From contig CAIJNL010000025.1 in assembly GCA_903822005.1 (NCBI GenBank), positions 62,001 through 126,000 on the forward strand: a stretch of 64,000 nucleotides of DNA, in the 5' to 3' direction. The notes under the pieces are model-generated. The model worked only from the letters and a program-made list of their open reading frames with translations, searched no databases and had not been told where the DNA came from. This DNA is from an uncultured Nitrospiraceae bacterium (lineage in GTDB: Bacteria > Nitrospirota > Thermodesulfovibrionia > Thermodesulfovibrionales > Dissulfurispiraceae). How positions within the stretch are numbered: position 1 is the first letter of the stretch; each line of letters opens with the position of its first letter. Position numbers and translations under genes: made by a program. This document shows, one piece after another, positions 19,501-27,581 of this stretch.

Positions 19501-19606
19501 AAAGGACAGGAAGCGCAGCTTCAGGGAAGTCGAACTTGGTTATAAAAAGAAGGCGGCTGTCATGGAAGCATGCCGCTGCCTGCGCTGCGATGCCGAGGTT
19601 TCCTGA
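16544..19606 (+). CDS. hydB: HydB/NuoF-like flavin subunit fused to a GltD/NfnB-like NAD(P)H oxidoreductase
   Basis: A 1020-residue fusion. Domains in order: thioredoxin-like [2Fe-2S] (C11, C16, C48, C52); NuoF core with the FMN/NADH loop GRGGGGFPTG (166-175), SLBB, and the [4Fe-4S] set C455, C458, C461, C501; then, where HydB normally has a two-cluster ferredoxin tail, a GltD-type module with N-terminal iron-sulfur cysteines (C544, C548, C583, C587, C591, C595), FAD site VVGGGPAGLTAA near 635 and a second nucleotide site VVGGGNSAIDAARV with the downstream YRRERKDMPA typical of NADPH-binding GltD/NfnB. It ends with a Cys-rich CRCLRCD. This predicts a complex able to exchange electrons among H2/ferredoxin, NAD(H) and NADP(H) (inference). 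AAGGAGGA precedes the ATG. Confidence 0.9.
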   Translation: MKAFRSHFLICGGTGCHASGAVKVKQLLQEEIDKIGFSDQVKLVETGCNGFCAMGPIMVVYPEGVIYMSIKPEDVPELVHEHLVKGRVLERLLYKEPMTEQRIPTMDEIPFFALQKLIVLKNRGKIDPENIDEAIARDGYAGMAKALTEMKPDEIVKEIIDSGLRGRGGGGFPTGLKWKFCAQTPGDVKYILCNADEGDPGAFMDRSVLEGDPHAVIEGMVIAAKAIGAHQGYIYCRAEYPLAIHRMQIALDQAKEYGLLGKDILGTGFDLEIEIYQGAGAFVCGEETALMTSIEGKRGMPRPRPPFPAVSGLWGKPSVLNNVETFASVGQIIANGASWYNAIGTEKSKGTKVFALTGDVNNVGLVEVPMGTTLGQIVYDIGGGIPNGKKFKAAQLGGPSGGMIPIDYLNTPVDFEKVVELGAIMGSGGLIVLNEDKCAVDIARFFMDFCQEESCGKCTPCREGTKRMLEILTNITQGKGREGDIELLEEMAVVIKNSSLCGLGQTAPNPVLSTIRYFRDEYEAHIRDKRCKAVVCSPLFKSPCQHTCPVEMDVPAYIALIRAERFADAYKIMIKTNPFPSVCGRVCDHKCQSKCRRAGLDEPLAVKFLKRFITDNAPRPQTVPAPVTRKEKIAVVGGGPAGLTAARDLALRGYKTTVFEELSEAGGMLRWGIPAYRLPRNILAGEIQDNVAALGVEIKCNTRVGKDISFEKVDKEFDYIYLAVGAHKSQPMGIQGEDLKGVFGSVEFLRDFCTDEEAWLSGKKILGTRVAVVGGGNSAIDAARVAQRLGADVTILYRRERKDMPAEEEEILAAEEEGVRIEYLVAPTRITDKNGKVNGIACERMKFGEFDRSGRKKPVVIPGSEFTLNVDTVISAIGQAPDMTFIPKDSGLDISKWSTFVLGKGSKSQTTNPKYFAGGDALTGPDTVIGAIASGHLAAKDIDSHIREINGEPAYVEPAAEKIDIPFIIDEESEEEPQAKMPELHAKDRKRSFREVELGYKKKAAVMEACRCLRCDAEVS

Positions 19607-19648
19607 TGAAGCGCTATAGAAAAGTACCAGAACAGAATGGAGGTATGT

Positions 19649-21448
19649 ATGTCTCTAGTTAATCTGACAATTGACAATATTAAAGTGGCAGTAGAACCCG
19701 GCACTACCATACTGGAGGCCGCCAGGAAGGTGGGGATCACGATTCCCACCCTCTGCGCATCGACCGAATTAGGCCATACGCCGGGCGCATGCCGCGTCTG
19801 TCTTGTCGAGGTTCAGGGGCAGCGGGGCCTGACCGCATCATGCGTTTTCCCTGTCTGGGAGGGCATGGTGGTCCGGACGACGACAGAAGCGGTGCGGAAT
19901 GCGCGGAGGATGGTGGTCGAACTTCTTCTCTCGAACCATCCGGCTGAATGCAACTACTGCATCCGGAACGCCAATTGCGAGCTCCAGAAAGTAGCGGAGT
20001 ACACAGGCGTAAGAGAGCTGCGGTTCGCAATTCCTACTATGTCGAAGGAAGATGCCATCGATGAATCCAGCCCGTCCGTTGTTCGGGACACCAGAAAATG
20101 CATCAACTGTCACCGCTGCGTTACCGTATGCGCCCAGGTCCAGACAGTTAGTGTTTTAACACCATCTTTCCGTGGAAGCAGCACGACGGTTGCGCCCCCG
20201 TTTGATCTTCCGCTGATGGAAACAAACTGCACGGGCTGCGGTCAGTGCATCAATGTATGTCCCGTCGGCGCACTTTACGAAAAAGACGATATCGACAAGG
20301 TCTGGAAGGCCCTCCAGGACCCCACGAAACATGTGGTTGTGCAGGCAGCGCCCGCAGTCCGCGTCCAGTTAGGAGAGGAATTCGGAATGCCGGTAGGGTC
20401 CCTTGTGACCGGCAAGCTGATAGCAGCGCTCCGGAAGCTCGGGTTCCACAAGGTCTTCGACACGAACTTTACAGCTGACCTTACCATCATTGAAGAAGGC
20501 AACGAACTTTTGAAGCGCGTCAAGGAAGGCGGCACCCTGCCGATGATCACCTCCTGCTCTCCGGGATGGATAAAATTCTGCGAGCACTTTTATCCTGACC
20601 TGATTCCGCACCTCTCTACCTGCAAATCGCCACAGATGATGTTCGGGGCACTCGCAAAGACCTACTACGCGGAAATATCGGGCATCGATCCCAAGGACAT
20701 AGTATCTGTCTCGATCATGCCCTGCACAGCAAAGAAATTTGAGGCCCAGAGGCCCGAGATGTGCAGCAGCGGTTTCCGCGACGTGGATTATGTTCTTACA
20801 ACACGGGAACTGGGACGGATGATCAAGCAGGCGGGCATTGAATTTGTCGGTCTTGCCGATGAGGAGTATGATGCTCCAATGGGCGAGTATACTGGTGCAG
20901 CCACTATCTTCGGGACCACCGGCGGCGTCATGGAGGCGGCCCTCAGGACCGTCTACGCTGTTGTAACAGGCGAAAACCTGGGTGACCTGAATGTGACCCC
21001 TGTCCGCGGCCTTGAAGGCGTCAAGGCAGCCACACTCACGGTGGGCGACCTCGGGCCGGTATCGGTGGCAGTGGCGCATGGGCTGGCCAATGCGCGTACG
21101 GTTCTGGACCAGATACGTGAAGGAAAATCACCATATGCGTTTATAGAAGTCATGTGCTGCGCAGGCGGCTGCATCGGCGGCGGCGGCGCACCCCATCCGA
21201 CAACGAATGATGTCAGAAAACGCCGGGCGGCCGGCCTCTACAAGGACGACGGCACTGTGCAGAAATACCGCCAGTCCCATGAGAGCCCGTCCGTAAAGAA
21301 ACTATATGAAGTCTTTTTGAAGGAGCCGCTGGGACATAAGTCGCACAAGCTCCTGCATACTCATTATGTGAACAGGGGCACCGAGCTGCCCCATAAGGAA
21401 AAAGGACCGGCTGTCTGCAAACCTGCTAAAAAGGGTGCAGGCCATTAA
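19649..21448 (+). CDS. hydA: [FeFe] hydrogenase catalytic subunit, multimeric (HydA-type)
   Basis: Catalytic subunit for reversible H2 oxidation. From the ATG at 19649 (GGAGG just upstream): plant-type [2Fe-2S] domain (C36, C48, C51, C65), His-ligated cluster HPAECNYC...NC (97-110), two [4Fe-4S] motifs CINCHRCVTVC and CTGCGQCINVC, then the H-cluster motifs L1 TSCSPGW (301-307), L2 MPCTAKKFE (357-365) and L3 EVMCCAGGCIGGGGAP (500-515). A small-subunit-like tail follows. The domain order and the neighbouring NuoE/NuoF-type genes mark it as an electron-bifurcating-type group A enzyme. Ser replaces the second Cys of the more familiar TSCCPxW; I believe this variant occurs in other multimeric enzymes. 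Confidence 0.95.
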   Translation: MSLVNLTIDNIKVAVEPGTTILEAARKVGITIPTLCASTELGHTPGACRVCLVEVQGQRGLTASCVFPVWEGMVVRTTTEAVRNARRMVVELLLSNHPAECNYCIRNANCELQKVAEYTGVRELRFAIPTMSKEDAIDESSPSVVRDTRKCINCHRCVTVCAQVQTVSVLTPSFRGSSTTVAPPFDLPLMETNCTGCGQCINVCPVGALYEKDDIDKVWKALQDPTKHVVVQAAPAVRVQLGEEFGMPVGSLVTGKLIAALRKLGFHKVFDTNFTADLTIIEEGNELLKRVKEGGTLPMITSCSPGWIKFCEHFYPDLIPHLSTCKSPQMMFGALAKTYYAEISGIDPKDIVSVSIMPCTAKKFEAQRPEMCSSGFRDVDYVLTTRELGRMIKQAGIEFVGLADEEYDAPMGEYTGAATIFGTTGGVMEAALRTVYAVVTGENLGDLNVTPVRGLEGVKAATLTVGDLGPVSVAVAHGLANARTVLDQIREGKSPYAFIEVMCCAGGCIGGGGAPHPTTNDVRKRRAAGLYKDDGTVQKYRQSHESPSVKKLYEVFLKEPLGHKSHKLLHTHYVNRGTELPHKEKGPAVCKPAKKGAGH

Positions 21449-21468
21449 AAGGCAGGATCATTGAACCG

Positions 21469-21511
21469 GGGTGCGGATGACACTGTCCTGCGGGGCAGCC
21501 CATCTGCACCC
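21469..21511 (+). terminator. Weak hairpin after hydA
   Basis: GGGTGCGGATG (21469-21479) can pair with CATCTGCACCC (21501-21511) with one mismatch. No T-run follows, so read-through into the next DRTGG gene is likely; it may be a processing or attenuation site. Confidence 0.35.
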
Positions 21512-21582
21512 TGTTGATTATCCTGAAGCGCGTTATCCATACTTGGTAGTGGTCGGACGTAACGCCCGAAAGGAGAGATTAC

Positions 21583-21945
21583 ATGTACCTGCGTGAGATA
21601 AAAGAGATCCTTGATGCAGAAGTCATAGTCGGACAAGACCGGCTGGATGTGGATGTTACGTGCGCGGGCGTAGCTGACCTTATCAGCGATGTGCTTGCCT
21701 ATGTGACACCTGGATGTCTTTTGATCACGGGGCTTACAAATCCGCAGGTTGTGCGGACCGCTGACGTTCTCGACATTTCCGCCATTATCCTGGGACGCGG
21801 TAAAAAGTTTTCGAGTGAGACGGTCAGATTGGCAGAGGAACTTAACATACCGGTCCTGGCGACCGATTATATTCTTTTTGAGATAGTGGGACGTTTATAT
21901 GCAAAAGGTATCAGGGGCTGCATAGAAAAGGTCGGAAGTAAATAA
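21583..21945 (+). CDS. Second DRTGG-domain protein
   Basis: A 120-residue protein of the same fold as the product of 13840-14181 (GVADLISDVLAYVTPGCLLITGLTNPQVVRTA, ...IPVLATDYILFEIVGRLY). It resembles the first copy in layout but not closely in sequence, so the two are probably not a recent duplication. AAAGGAGAG precedes the ATG. Together the two copies bracket the hydrogenase genes; a heteromeric sensor or adaptor is possible (inference). Confidence 0.78.
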   Translation: MYLREIKEILDAEVIVGQDRLDVDVTCAGVADLISDVLAYVTPGCLLITGLTNPQVVRTADVLDISAIILGRGKKFSSETVRLAEELNIPVLATDYILFEIVGRLYAKGIRGCIEKVGSK

Positions 21946-21953
21946 TCATTACC

Positions 21954-22400
21954 GTGGCTGACAAACTTTTATACGAAGCTGCTTTTATGGTCATCGGCGA
22001 CGATTTCGACCATGCCGGAGAGGCATCAAGAAATATCAAGACCATCCTGAAACAGATAAACCTTCCGAATGATGTCATAAGGAAAGCGGCCCTCATATCC
22101 TACGAATCCGAGATCAATATAGTCTCTTACGCGAGGAAAGGAATAATTCGTCTCACTATTCTGCCTGATCATATCCTGATCGAGGCTGTTGATGAAGGCC
22201 AGGGAATTCCTGATCTCGAACTTGCCATGCAGCCCGGATGGTCGACAGCGAGCCAGAAAGTAAGGGAAATGGGGTTCGGCGCAGGGATGGGACTCTGTAA
22301 TATCAAAAGTTTTTCGGACATCTTCCACATCTCGTCCGAAGTAGACAAAGGAACGCACCTGAAAGCGAGTATCAAATTAAAAGGAAATACAGATGATTAA
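21954..22400 (+). CDS. RsbW/anti-sigma-like GHKL ATP-binding protein
   Basis: A 148-residue stand-alone ATPase domain like bacterial anti-sigma-factor kinases: N-box ESEINIVSYARKG, G1 AVDEGQGIPD, G2 GFGAGMGLCNIKSF. GTG start 8 bp after the DRTGG stop. Such proteins phosphorylate an anti-sigma antagonist or bind a sigma factor; no STAS-domain partner or sigma factor is encoded in the window. The gene overlaps the following PAS gene by 8 bp. Confidence 0.82.
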   Translation: MADKLLYEAAFMVIGDDFDHAGEASRNIKTILKQINLPNDVIRKAALISYESEINIVSYARKGIIRLTILPDHILIEAVDEGQGIPDLELAMQPGWSTASQKVREMGFGAGMGLCNIKSFSDIFHISSEVDKGTHLKASIKLKGNTDD

Positions 22401-23322
22401 CCCATCAAAGAAGACATCCTCAGACAAGGCGTCGGCAGGCAATGGGCCGGAAGCCCCTGAGGCATTCCAGCAGCCGGGAAAGCAATATCTTGTTACACGG
22501 CTGCTGATGACGGCTGCAGTCATGCTCGTCGGGATGTCTGTCTATCAATTTCTGGAATCCCTCATATTTCCTGATCTTACGGCCTGGGAATCGGGCGTCA
22601 TAACGGTCCTTTTCGGCACAAGCGTCGCCACCATTGCGGCCTATTTTGTTATCCGCAGGATGTCTGCCCTGCTTGAAAGAATCCAGATGAAGAGTATGAT
22701 GCGGCAAAAATCCGAAGAGAAGCTTTCAAAGGTTTTTCTCGCAAATCCGGACTGGGTCATCATCAGCAGGCTGTCTGACGGCCGTTATATCGATGTGAAT
22801 GAGGCATTCCTCCGCATGACCGGATACAGCAGGGACGAGGTCATCGGCCATTCATCCCTCGACCTGCATATCTGGATCGACCCGGAAGAGAGAAAAGAAA
22901 TTGTCCGCCTCCTTCAGGAAGAGGGCCGGGTAAGCAACCATGAAGTCCGGTTCGGCATGAAATCCGGGAGAGTCAGGTCCATGCTCTGGTCGGCGGAAAG
23001 GATCGAGCTGAACGGCGAGGCATGCATGATCGCTGTCTGCAAGGACATAACAGACCTTATAAAGGCGTCTGAAGAGCGCAAGAGACTTATTGATCAGCTC
23101 GAAAGGGCCCTCTCAAAAGTAATGCAGCTGAGCGGTTTTTTGCCGATTTGCACTACCTGTAAAAAAGTCCGGGACAGCCGCGACCACTGGAAGCCTGTCG
23201 AATCTTATCTGCATAATCATTCCGAAGCCAAGTTCATCAACAGCATCTGCCCTGATTGCGCCAAAGAGGTCTACTCAAAAATTTATCCAGGGAAGGAAGA
23301 TCAAGGCAAGGAAGGGGTCTGA
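22393..23322 (+). CDS. Membrane PAS protein with C-terminal four-Cys motif
   Basis: A 309-residue protein: variable N-terminus, two membrane segments (about 37-55 and 68-88), one PAS domain with PAC (roughly 110-225), a short coiled coil, and a C-terminal block with CTTC...CPDC that looks like a zinc ribbon. There is no kinase, cyclase or HTH output. The Cys block is a recurring C-terminal feature of PAS proteins in delta-type bacteria, to my knowledge without an assigned function; I would guess metal binding or protein contact. The start overlaps the preceding anti-sigma-like gene, suggesting a shared signalling function with the hydrogenase cluster. Confidence 0.78.
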   Translation: MINPSKKTSSDKASAGNGPEAPEAFQQPGKQYLVTRLLMTAAVMLVGMSVYQFLESLIFPDLTAWESGVITVLFGTSVATIAAYFVIRRMSALLERIQMKSMMRQKSEEKLSKVFLANPDWVIISRLSDGRYIDVNEAFLRMTGYSRDEVIGHSSLDLHIWIDPEERKEIVRLLQEEGRVSNHEVRFGMKSGRVRSMLWSAERIELNGEACMIAVCKDITDLIKASEERKRLIDQLERALSKVMQLSGFLPICTTCKKVRDSRDHWKPVESYLHNHSEAKFINSICPDCAKEVYSKIYPGKEDQGKEGV

Positions 23323-23460
23323 AATATGATGAAACTCATGAGTGGATACACGCTCTTTCCCTCACGAGGTTGGTCTTATCCCTTGCAATTGCATTCAAAT
23401 ACAACTATGCTGTGATAGTTACAAGAGTATAAATTATGGTTTCATGAATGGGGACAATAG

Positions 23461-24579
23461 ATGTTGATCCAGGAAGACTATTTCAAGAACATTTTCAACA
23501 CAGTTCGCGAAGGTATTATCATACTGGATGAAAACATGAGAGTTTTGTCGGCCAATCGTAGTTTTTTCAATATTTTCAAAGTAGATGCCGCAAATACTAT
23601 CGGCTCTTTTTTATACGATCTTGGAAATGGGCAATGGAACATTCCGTACCTTCGAGTGCTGCTTGAGGATATTCTTCCGAAGAACGACACAGTTGATGAC
23701 TACGAAATTGAACATAATTTTGAGAGCATCGGACAGAAAACCATGCTCCTTAACGCCTGCAAAATCAGAGAAAAGAAGAACGACCAGCCGATAATCCTTC
23801 TCGCCATTGAGGACATTACCGATCGTAAGCTGACTGAGGAGAAAGTCAAGAACCTGAATGCTATGCTGGAACGCAACAACGCTCAACTTGCCGAAGCAAA
23901 CAAAGACCTGGAAGCATTCAGCGATTCAGTCTCCCACGATCTTCGCGCTCCGCTCAGGCATATGTCGGGTTTTGTTGAACTGCTGCAAAAAAAATTAAAA
24001 GATCATTCGGATGAAAAAGCCTGCAGCTACGCGGATTTAATATCCGGGGCCTCAAAAAAAATGGGTATGCTTATCGACGATCTGCTGGCTTTCTCGCACA
24101 TCGGGCGTAAGGAGATCCAGAAGAGAAAGGTAAATTTGAATGTCCTGGTTAGCGGAGTGGTCCGGGAAATTCAGGACGAACTGAAGGGGCGGAAGATTAG
24201 ATGGGATATTGCTGAGCTGCCTGACGTACTTGGTGACAAGTCGCTGCTAAGACTTGTGATTGTCAATCTCGTCTCAAATGCAGTCAAGTTCACAAGTACT
24301 CGTCCCCAGGCTGAAATCAGGATCGGATGCAAAGATGAGGGAGATAAATTCACCTGCTTCTTTGCGGACAATGGAGTGGGGTTTGACATGCAATATGTGG
24401 ATAAACTCTTTGGCGTTTTCCAGCGACTCCACACACAGGATGAATTTGAAGGTACGGGCATCGGCCTTGCAAATGTACAGCGTATCATCGTCCGCCATGG
24501 CGGACGAGTTTGGGCCGAAGGTGTTGTTGGGCAGGGTGCCACGTTTTATTTTACTCTTCCAAAGATAAAGCAAGCATAG
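23461..24579 (+). CDS. Cytoplasmic PAS sensor histidine kinase
   Basis: A 372-residue kinase with no membrane segment. PAS/PAC domain (about 1-125), coiled coil, HisKA dimerisation domain with phospho-acceptor His in SVSHDLRAPLRHM (about residue 159), and HATPase with NLVSNAVKF, FADNGVGFD and GTGIGLANV. No response regulator is adjacent, so it is an orphan. It is separated from the PAS protein upstream by 138 bp, which contain a short inverted repeat (AACTAT/ATAGTT) and no clear terminator. Confidence 0.88.
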   Translation: MLIQEDYFKNIFNTVREGIIILDENMRVLSANRSFFNIFKVDAANTIGSFLYDLGNGQWNIPYLRVLLEDILPKNDTVDDYEIEHNFESIGQKTMLLNACKIREKKNDQPIILLAIEDITDRKLTEEKVKNLNAMLERNNAQLAEANKDLEAFSDSVSHDLRAPLRHMSGFVELLQKKLKDHSDEKACSYADLISGASKKMGMLIDDLLAFSHIGRKEIQKRKVNLNVLVSGVVREIQDELKGRKIRWDIAELPDVLGDKSLLRLVIVNLVSNAVKFTSTRPQAEIRIGCKDEGDKFTCFFADNGVGFDMQYVDKLFGVFQRLHTQDEFEGTGIGLANVQRIIVRHGGRVWAEGVVGQGATFYFTLPKIKQA

Positions 24580-24734
24580 GCATGCCGGAACTTACGCATG
24601 TTTTCAACTGAAGCTGCCTTGATTTCAATAACTACAAAAGCTAAATTGTGACTCTGACCCCGTATCGTTCCAGGACAAAATTTATGTATGAGTTGCTGTT
24701 AACCCAAAGCGTGACTATACTGGTAGGATAAAAT

Positions 24735-26384
24735 ATGTACATGTCACGGAAAAATATTATCGTCTCGGGAATTTCCGCTCTTTTTGTCATAATGGTCTTT
24801 TTGTTCGCTTACAGGATAGCGTCTGAAAGAAACCTGGGCTCTCCTCCTCATTATGACGCACTAAGACCGGTTATCGAAAAGAGGATAACCGGATGGAGCG
24901 CCCCATCAAACAAAATTGTGAGTGGAGAACGGATATACTCTGCCGTTCTGGTAGAAAGTTTCTATAAGGGAAGAAACTATCAGCCTGCATGGAGCCGGAA
25001 CGGACATCTTGTAAATGCGGAAACACTCATAAATGCAGTCGGGGACGCTTATGGCGAGGGGCTGTCGCCCGATTATTACCATCTGGAACTAATAAGATCT
25101 CTTGTGGGCAAGGCGGGTAAAGGACCAGTTCCCGGCCCCATACAACTGGCCGATCTTGACATCCTCCTTACGGACGCCTTTCTTACTTTGGGTTGCCACC
25201 TGTCCGCCGGGTGCGTGAACCCGGTGACTATTGAAACCGAATGGTTTGCAAAGAGTCTCAGCGTTGACGTTTCTTCTGTTCTTGAAAAGGCACTCGAGAA
25301 AAAACAGATACGGGAAGGCCTGATGGGGCTGCGCCCGCAAAAAGACATCTACAGCAGACTCAGGCTGGCCCTTGCGCGGTACAGGGAACTTTTGTCAAAA
25401 GGCGAGTGGCAGCTGGTTTCAGCCGGACCCGGACTGAAAAAAGGTTCACAGTCCGAAAGAGTTGTGGAATTGAGAAAGAGACTTGCCGCTTCAGGTGATC
25501 TGCCGCCGGCTGAGGCAAAGGGCGGGGACCTTTTTGATGATAAAGTCGAGCAGTCGGTAATGGTCTTCCAGAAACGGCATGGTCTTAAAATCGACGGCGC
25601 TGTCAGCCGCGACACGCTCGATGCCCTCAATGTCCCGCTGCAGCAGCGGATACGTCAAATGGAATTGAACATGGAACGCCTGCGCTGGATATTCGGCAAT
25701 ATTGAGGAGCGGTATATTGCCGTCAACATCGCAAACTTCCAGCTGGATGTCATTGAAAATGACAAGTCGGTCCTCTCGATGAAAGTGGTCGTAGGGAAGC
25801 CCTACCTGCGTACTCCCATTTTTACAGCCAGGATGACCTATCTTGTTATCAATCCCTCCTGGAATATTCCTGCCAGTATTGTGCAGAAAGAGATACTGGG
25901 GAAGATAGAGAAAGATCCCGATTATCTTGCCAAACAGCACATTAAGGTCGTGAGCGGGCCGGAGGTGAACGGAAAGGCGTCTCGGGACAGGTTTCGCCAG
26001 GAGCCCGGTCATCTGAACGCCCTCGGGACTTTTAAGTTTATGTTTCCAAATGAATATGATGTTTACCTCCATGACACACCGGCCAAGCGTCTGTTCTCTG
26101 AGAGTGTGCGTGACTTCAGCCACGGATGCAGCCGCATTGAAAAGCCGCTCGAACTCGCGGAGTATCTGTTGCGCGATGACCCGCGCTGGTCGCGGAGCGA
26201 ATTGCTGGCAGCGGTAGGGAAGGGCACTGAGCAGACCGTCATGATACCGCGTCCGCTGAATGTACACTTCCTCTATCTTACGGCATGGGTTGATGAAAGC
26301 GGCACGGTCCAGTTCAGGAATGACATCTACGGAAGAGACAAGAAACTTGAGGAGGCCCTGCGCCGGAAGCCCTCTCTTCGATAA
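24735..26384 (+). CDS. L,D-transpeptidase with peptidoglycan-binding domain (YcbB/LdtD-like)
   Basis: Periplasmic cross-linking enzyme that forms 3-3 bonds in peptidoglycan. Order: an N-terminal membrane anchor/signal (about 8-25), a long helical N-domain, a PG_binding_1 domain (LKKGSQSERVVELRKRLAASG..., about 235-295), and the YkuD catalytic domain with VINPSWNIP and the active-site SHGCSRIE (Cys near 464). Length (549) is near that of E. coli YcbB. The next gene encodes a YcbK-like peptidase, the same neighbour as in enterobacteria, which supports the assignment. Start could be 24735 or the ATG at 24741. Confidence 0.92.
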   Translation: MYMSRKNIIVSGISALFVIMVFLFAYRIASERNLGSPPHYDALRPVIEKRITGWSAPSNKIVSGERIYSAVLVESFYKGRNYQPAWSRNGHLVNAETLINAVGDAYGEGLSPDYYHLELIRSLVGKAGKGPVPGPIQLADLDILLTDAFLTLGCHLSAGCVNPVTIETEWFAKSLSVDVSSVLEKALEKKQIREGLMGLRPQKDIYSRLRLALARYRELLSKGEWQLVSAGPGLKKGSQSERVVELRKRLAASGDLPPAEAKGGDLFDDKVEQSVMVFQKRHGLKIDGAVSRDTLDALNVPLQQRIRQMELNMERLRWIFGNIEERYIAVNIANFQLDVIENDKSVLSMKVVVGKPYLRTPIFTARMTYLVINPSWNIPASIVQKEILGKIEKDPDYLAKQHIKVVSGPEVNGKASRDRFRQEPGHLNALGTFKFMFPNEYDVYLHDTPAKRLFSESVRDFSHGCSRIEKPLELAEYLLRDDPRWSRSELLAAVGKGTEQTVMIPRPLNVHFLYLTAWVDESGTVQFRNDIYGRDKKLEEALRRKPSLR

Positions 26385-26568
26385 GCACCGTTAAGTTCAT
26401 CTGCAGCGTGCAGGCCGCATCCTTCCGCTTCCGTTCAATATTGAAATAATTGCTATATTTATTCCGGATAAGTTATAACAAACATATAGTTATTGTACCT
26501 CTGAGACCAAAGTATAAACTAAGAAAGACCAATCATGCAGCATCTTTTTTGCGCAGGAGAATTGACTT

Positions 26569-27153
26569 GTGAAAGAGACCAAGAATTCGGGACCCATACC
26601 AATGCATCATATGACAAGCCGCAGGGAATTTCTCCTGGCAGGCCTTGTAACGACTGTCGGGTGCCTTTTCCCTTATAAAGCAGACGCAGCATTTTCAAAG
26701 CTCTTTTCCGATGAAAGAAAACTCTCCTTTTTTAATACTCATACCGGTGAGAACATAAAGGCCGTTTATTGCGAGCAGGGCGCATACGTGCCCCAGGCAT
26801 TGACCAATATCAACTACATATTGCGTGATTTCCGCACCGGAGATGTGAAGGAGATCGATACGGGCCTGTTAGACCTCCTTTTTACTCTTCAGCAGAGACT
26901 GAAAAGCACGGCGCCCTTCCATGTTATTTCGGGCTATCGTTCACCGAAAACCAACGCGCTTTTGAGAAATGCGAGCAAAGGCGTGGCCGGACAGAGTCTT
27001 CACCTGCAGGGCAAGGCCATCGATATACGTTTGCCCGGCTATGATCTGAAGACTTTGCAGCGCGCTGCTATCGACCTTCAGAGTGGAGGCGTGGGTTATT
27101 ATCCTGGCCCCGATTTTGTCCATGTGGACGTGGGAAGAGTTCGCTACTGGTAG
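26569..27153 (+). CDS. DUF882/YcbK-like M15A-type peptidoglycan peptidase
   Basis: A 194-residue exported protein. A twin-arginine-type signal (SRREFLLAGLVTTVGCLF) lies near residues 15-35. The catalytic domain carries the family motifs: VISGYRSPKTN, SLHLQGKAIDIRL with Zn-ligand His and Asp, and VHVDVGRVRYW with the last His. Family members are thought to trim peptidoglycan peptides. GTG start with CAGGAG upstream; ATG at 26602 is an alternative. It follows the L,D-transpeptidase gene after 184 bp that include an AT-rich promoter-like stretch. Confidence 0.88.
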   Translation: MKETKNSGPIPMHHMTSRREFLLAGLVTTVGCLFPYKADAAFSKLFSDERKLSFFNTHTGENIKAVYCEQGAYVPQALTNINYILRDFRTGDVKEIDTGLLDLLFTLQQRLKSTAPFHVISGYRSPKTNALLRNASKGVAGQSLHLQGKAIDIRLPGYDLKTLQRAAIDLQSGGVGYYPGPDFVHVDVGRVRYW

Positions 27154-27219
27154 TCTGTGCAGCGCCTGTCTGTGAGGACCTGATGACAGTTGTTAACCCC
27201 TGCCAATCAACAAACAAAA

Positions 27220-27417
27220 CTATTTTCTTTTGCCCATCACCTGAATTGCCAACGGGATAGTGCTGATTGCTCCAATAATAAACAATGTCCATCCTACAGC
27301 TTTTCTCTGATCATCCTTGAGTTTATCCGCCAATAACAAACCTATTCCTGCTCCAAGCAATCCGCGTGTGCCGGCTATTAGCGCGATTTCAGGCAGCGTC
27401 AATTCCACTTTCTTCAT
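27220..27417 (-). CDS. Small two-helix membrane protein, unknown
   Basis: A 65-residue protein with two glycine-rich hydrophobic segments (about 10-30 and 41-58) separated by a charged loop (DKLKDDQRK), ending in GKRK. The ATG at 27417 has GGAGGG upstream on the minus strand, which supports a real gene; longer in-frame starts do not. No family recognised, though small Gly-rich two-helix proteins of this kind are common stress-type membrane proteins. Confidence 0.65.
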   Translation of the reverse strand: MKKVELTLPEIALIAGTRGLLGAGIGLLLADKLKDDQRKAVGWTLFIIGAISTIPLAIQVMGKRK

Positions 27418-27581
27418 GGTACCCTCCTTCGATAATATATATTGTATCAAGCCGCAGGCAGGTAACCTAGGGGGAGTTGCAGGTTCAGGACATTTGGGGA
27501 ATTCAAAATATTTACTTAACATATAATGCGGCGTACATTGAGCTCTCATTACTGCAAATTAAATTCAAAGGTTAGTGCGAA

